A stretch of DNA of 64,000 nt from Pseudomonas hormoni. Its GTDB lineage: Bacteria > Pseudomonadota > Gammaproteobacteria > Pseudomonadales > Pseudomonadaceae. The position numbers and the translations under genes were made by a program. The notes beneath the pieces are model-generated. The model saw only the letters and a list, made by a program, of their open reading frames with translations, made no database searches and was not told the origin of the DNA. This document shows, piece after piece, positions 63,309-64,000 of this stretch; the stretch's first letter is position 1; the number at the start of each line of letters is the position of its first letter. The stretch spans positions 501,001-565,000 of the forward strand of contig NZ_CP075566.1 in NCBI RefSeq assembly GCF_018502625.1, written 5' to 3'.

Positions 63309-64000
63309 TTATTCGTTCTCCGCTGTGGAATACGGGTAAGCCTTTTCCATGAAAGCCTTGTCTTTTTCGCTAAGGGTCAGGTTAAGGTCAATCTTGACGT
63401 CTCCATGGGTCCAATGTTGGCGGACTTCATAGTGCATGATCGACAGCGGATCATACGTTGAGTGATTCACTTCGCTGGCGTCCAGAAGATTGAAGTAACG
63501 CTCGTCAACAGCTTGTCTCTTAGGGTCATTTTCGTCAGCATCTGCATTCACGCCCCAAGAGGCATAGACAGCTTCCTTGTTCCACGGAATGCTCGCCTCC
63601 GGGTGCAGATGTTCATGTTCGGCGCCCAGTGCATGTCCAAACTCGTGCATTACATTGGCGGCGAAAAACTCAGGCATGTGCTGATCCGGTGACAGATACA
63701 TAGTTGGGTCATCTGTATCTAATAAAGCATCAGTGCCAATGTAGGACCAATAAATGCCGGCTTCGCTTTGGATGCGGATATCACCTTCATTACCCTCAAT
63801 GAAATCGAAGGTCAGATTGATATGTGGCAGCCAGTTATTTGCCGCAGCCTTGACGGCATCCTTGAAGTCCTGGTCGCCGTTTAGAAAAGCAATGCGCAAC
63901 GAGCGGCCTGGTGCCCAGAAATGGGTGTGCCTGTTAACTGCGCGTTTTTTGCGTCCGGGTTCCGAAACTCTTCGGTTCCTGGGGTTTTCGGCGACAGCAA
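63309..64000 (-). CDS. Astacin/M12-like zinc metallopeptidase, 5' end beyond window
   Basis: The visible 230 codons include the zincin signature HEFGHALGAEHEH (HExxHxxGxxHE) and a downstream Met-turn SIMHYEV, as in astacin-type (M12) metallopeptidases. The reading frame stays open to the window edge (..NRHTHFWAPGRSLRIAFLNG), so the true N-terminus and any signal peptide are not visible; the TTG codon near 63899 is internal. C-terminally it ends SEKDKAFMEKAYPYSTAENE, so it is a compact single domain. Substrate is unknown; secretion cannot be judged. Confidence 0.85.
   Translation of the reverse strand, partial: AVAENPRNRRVSEPGRKKRAVNRHTHFWAPGRSLRIAFLNGDQDFKDAVKAAANNWLPHINLTFDFIEGNEGDIRIQSEAGIYWSYIGTDALLDTDDPTMYLSPDQHMPEFFAANVMHEFGHALGAEHEHLHPEASIPWNKEAVYASWGVNADADENDPKRQAVDERYFNLLDASEVNHSTYDPLSIMHYEVRQHWTHGDVKIDLNLTLSEKDKAFMEKAYPYSTAENE

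Overview
The window is a stretch of Pseudomonas chromosome, most likely from the fluorescens group. The evidence is gene order that I recall from P. aeruginosa (wspA-F-R, prfB, lysS, a TetR gene, ppc, adk, tsaB, rsmJ, mexL-mexJ-mexK; and dapE next to ndvB), high G+C, and many pseudomonad-type REP/REPIN palindromes between genes. Genes are dense, with few foreign-looking segments. I see no rRNA or tRNA genes, no CRISPR array and no complete insertion sequence.

Layout. 1-3650: a partial opgD (periplasmic glucans), small hypothetical genes and a solitary phage-type BRO-N gene. 3636-13722: a minus-strand polyamine/GABA block with an APC permease, two paralogous aminobutyraldehyde dehydrogenases bracketing a YdcSTUV-type ABC importer, and a LysR regulator. 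13909-14631: a DUF533 protein. 14879-23345: the complete Wsp surface-sensing chemosensory operon (wspABCDEF-wspR), which controls cyclic-di-GMP synthesis. 23604-26273: prfB, with its programmed +1 frameshift intact, and lysS. 26376-32730: a TetR regulator, lipoproteins, a DUF1704 (MATCAP-like) putative metallopeptidase, an alpha/beta hydrolase, and a pair of DUF4398-type envelope lipoproteins, one with an OmpA domain. 32932-41771: ppc, adk, tsaB, several small conserved genes, a DUF72 gene, a PEP mutase/isocitrate lyase-like gene, an extensin-like gene, a protein with an internal duplication, and rsmJ. 41905-46815: mexL-mexJ-mexK efflux. 47036-48472: a class II Fic protein whose last ~29 codons are REP sequence. 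48554-55335: DUF4197, YbaY-like lipoprotein, plsB, a cold-shock gene, a hypothetical gene, rlmA and dapE. 55556-58147: ndvB, a GH17-GT2 glucan synthase. 58425-62617: the CSD/ct6A set (tcdA, csdE, csdA), dapD and an ArsC-like reductase that starts at TTG. 62820-63300: a decayed Na+/H+ antiporter pseudogene. 63309-64000: an astacin-like zinc metallopeptidase cut by the window edge.

How the genes fit together. Surface and envelope functions recur: Wsp signalling, periplasmic and cyclic glucans, lipoproteins, phospholipid synthesis and efflux. They are mixed with housekeeping translation (prfB, lysS, tsaB, tcdA, rsmJ, rlmA) and lysine/peptidoglycan precursor synthesis (dapD, dapE). I did not find a clearly new multi-gene defence or mobile system. 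The most unusual observations are the REP-encoded tail of the Fic protein, REP elements nested inside REP elements at three loci, the bacterial MATCAP-type gene, the duplicated-motif protein at 40275-40895, and the lone BRO-N gene with a leader open in two frames.
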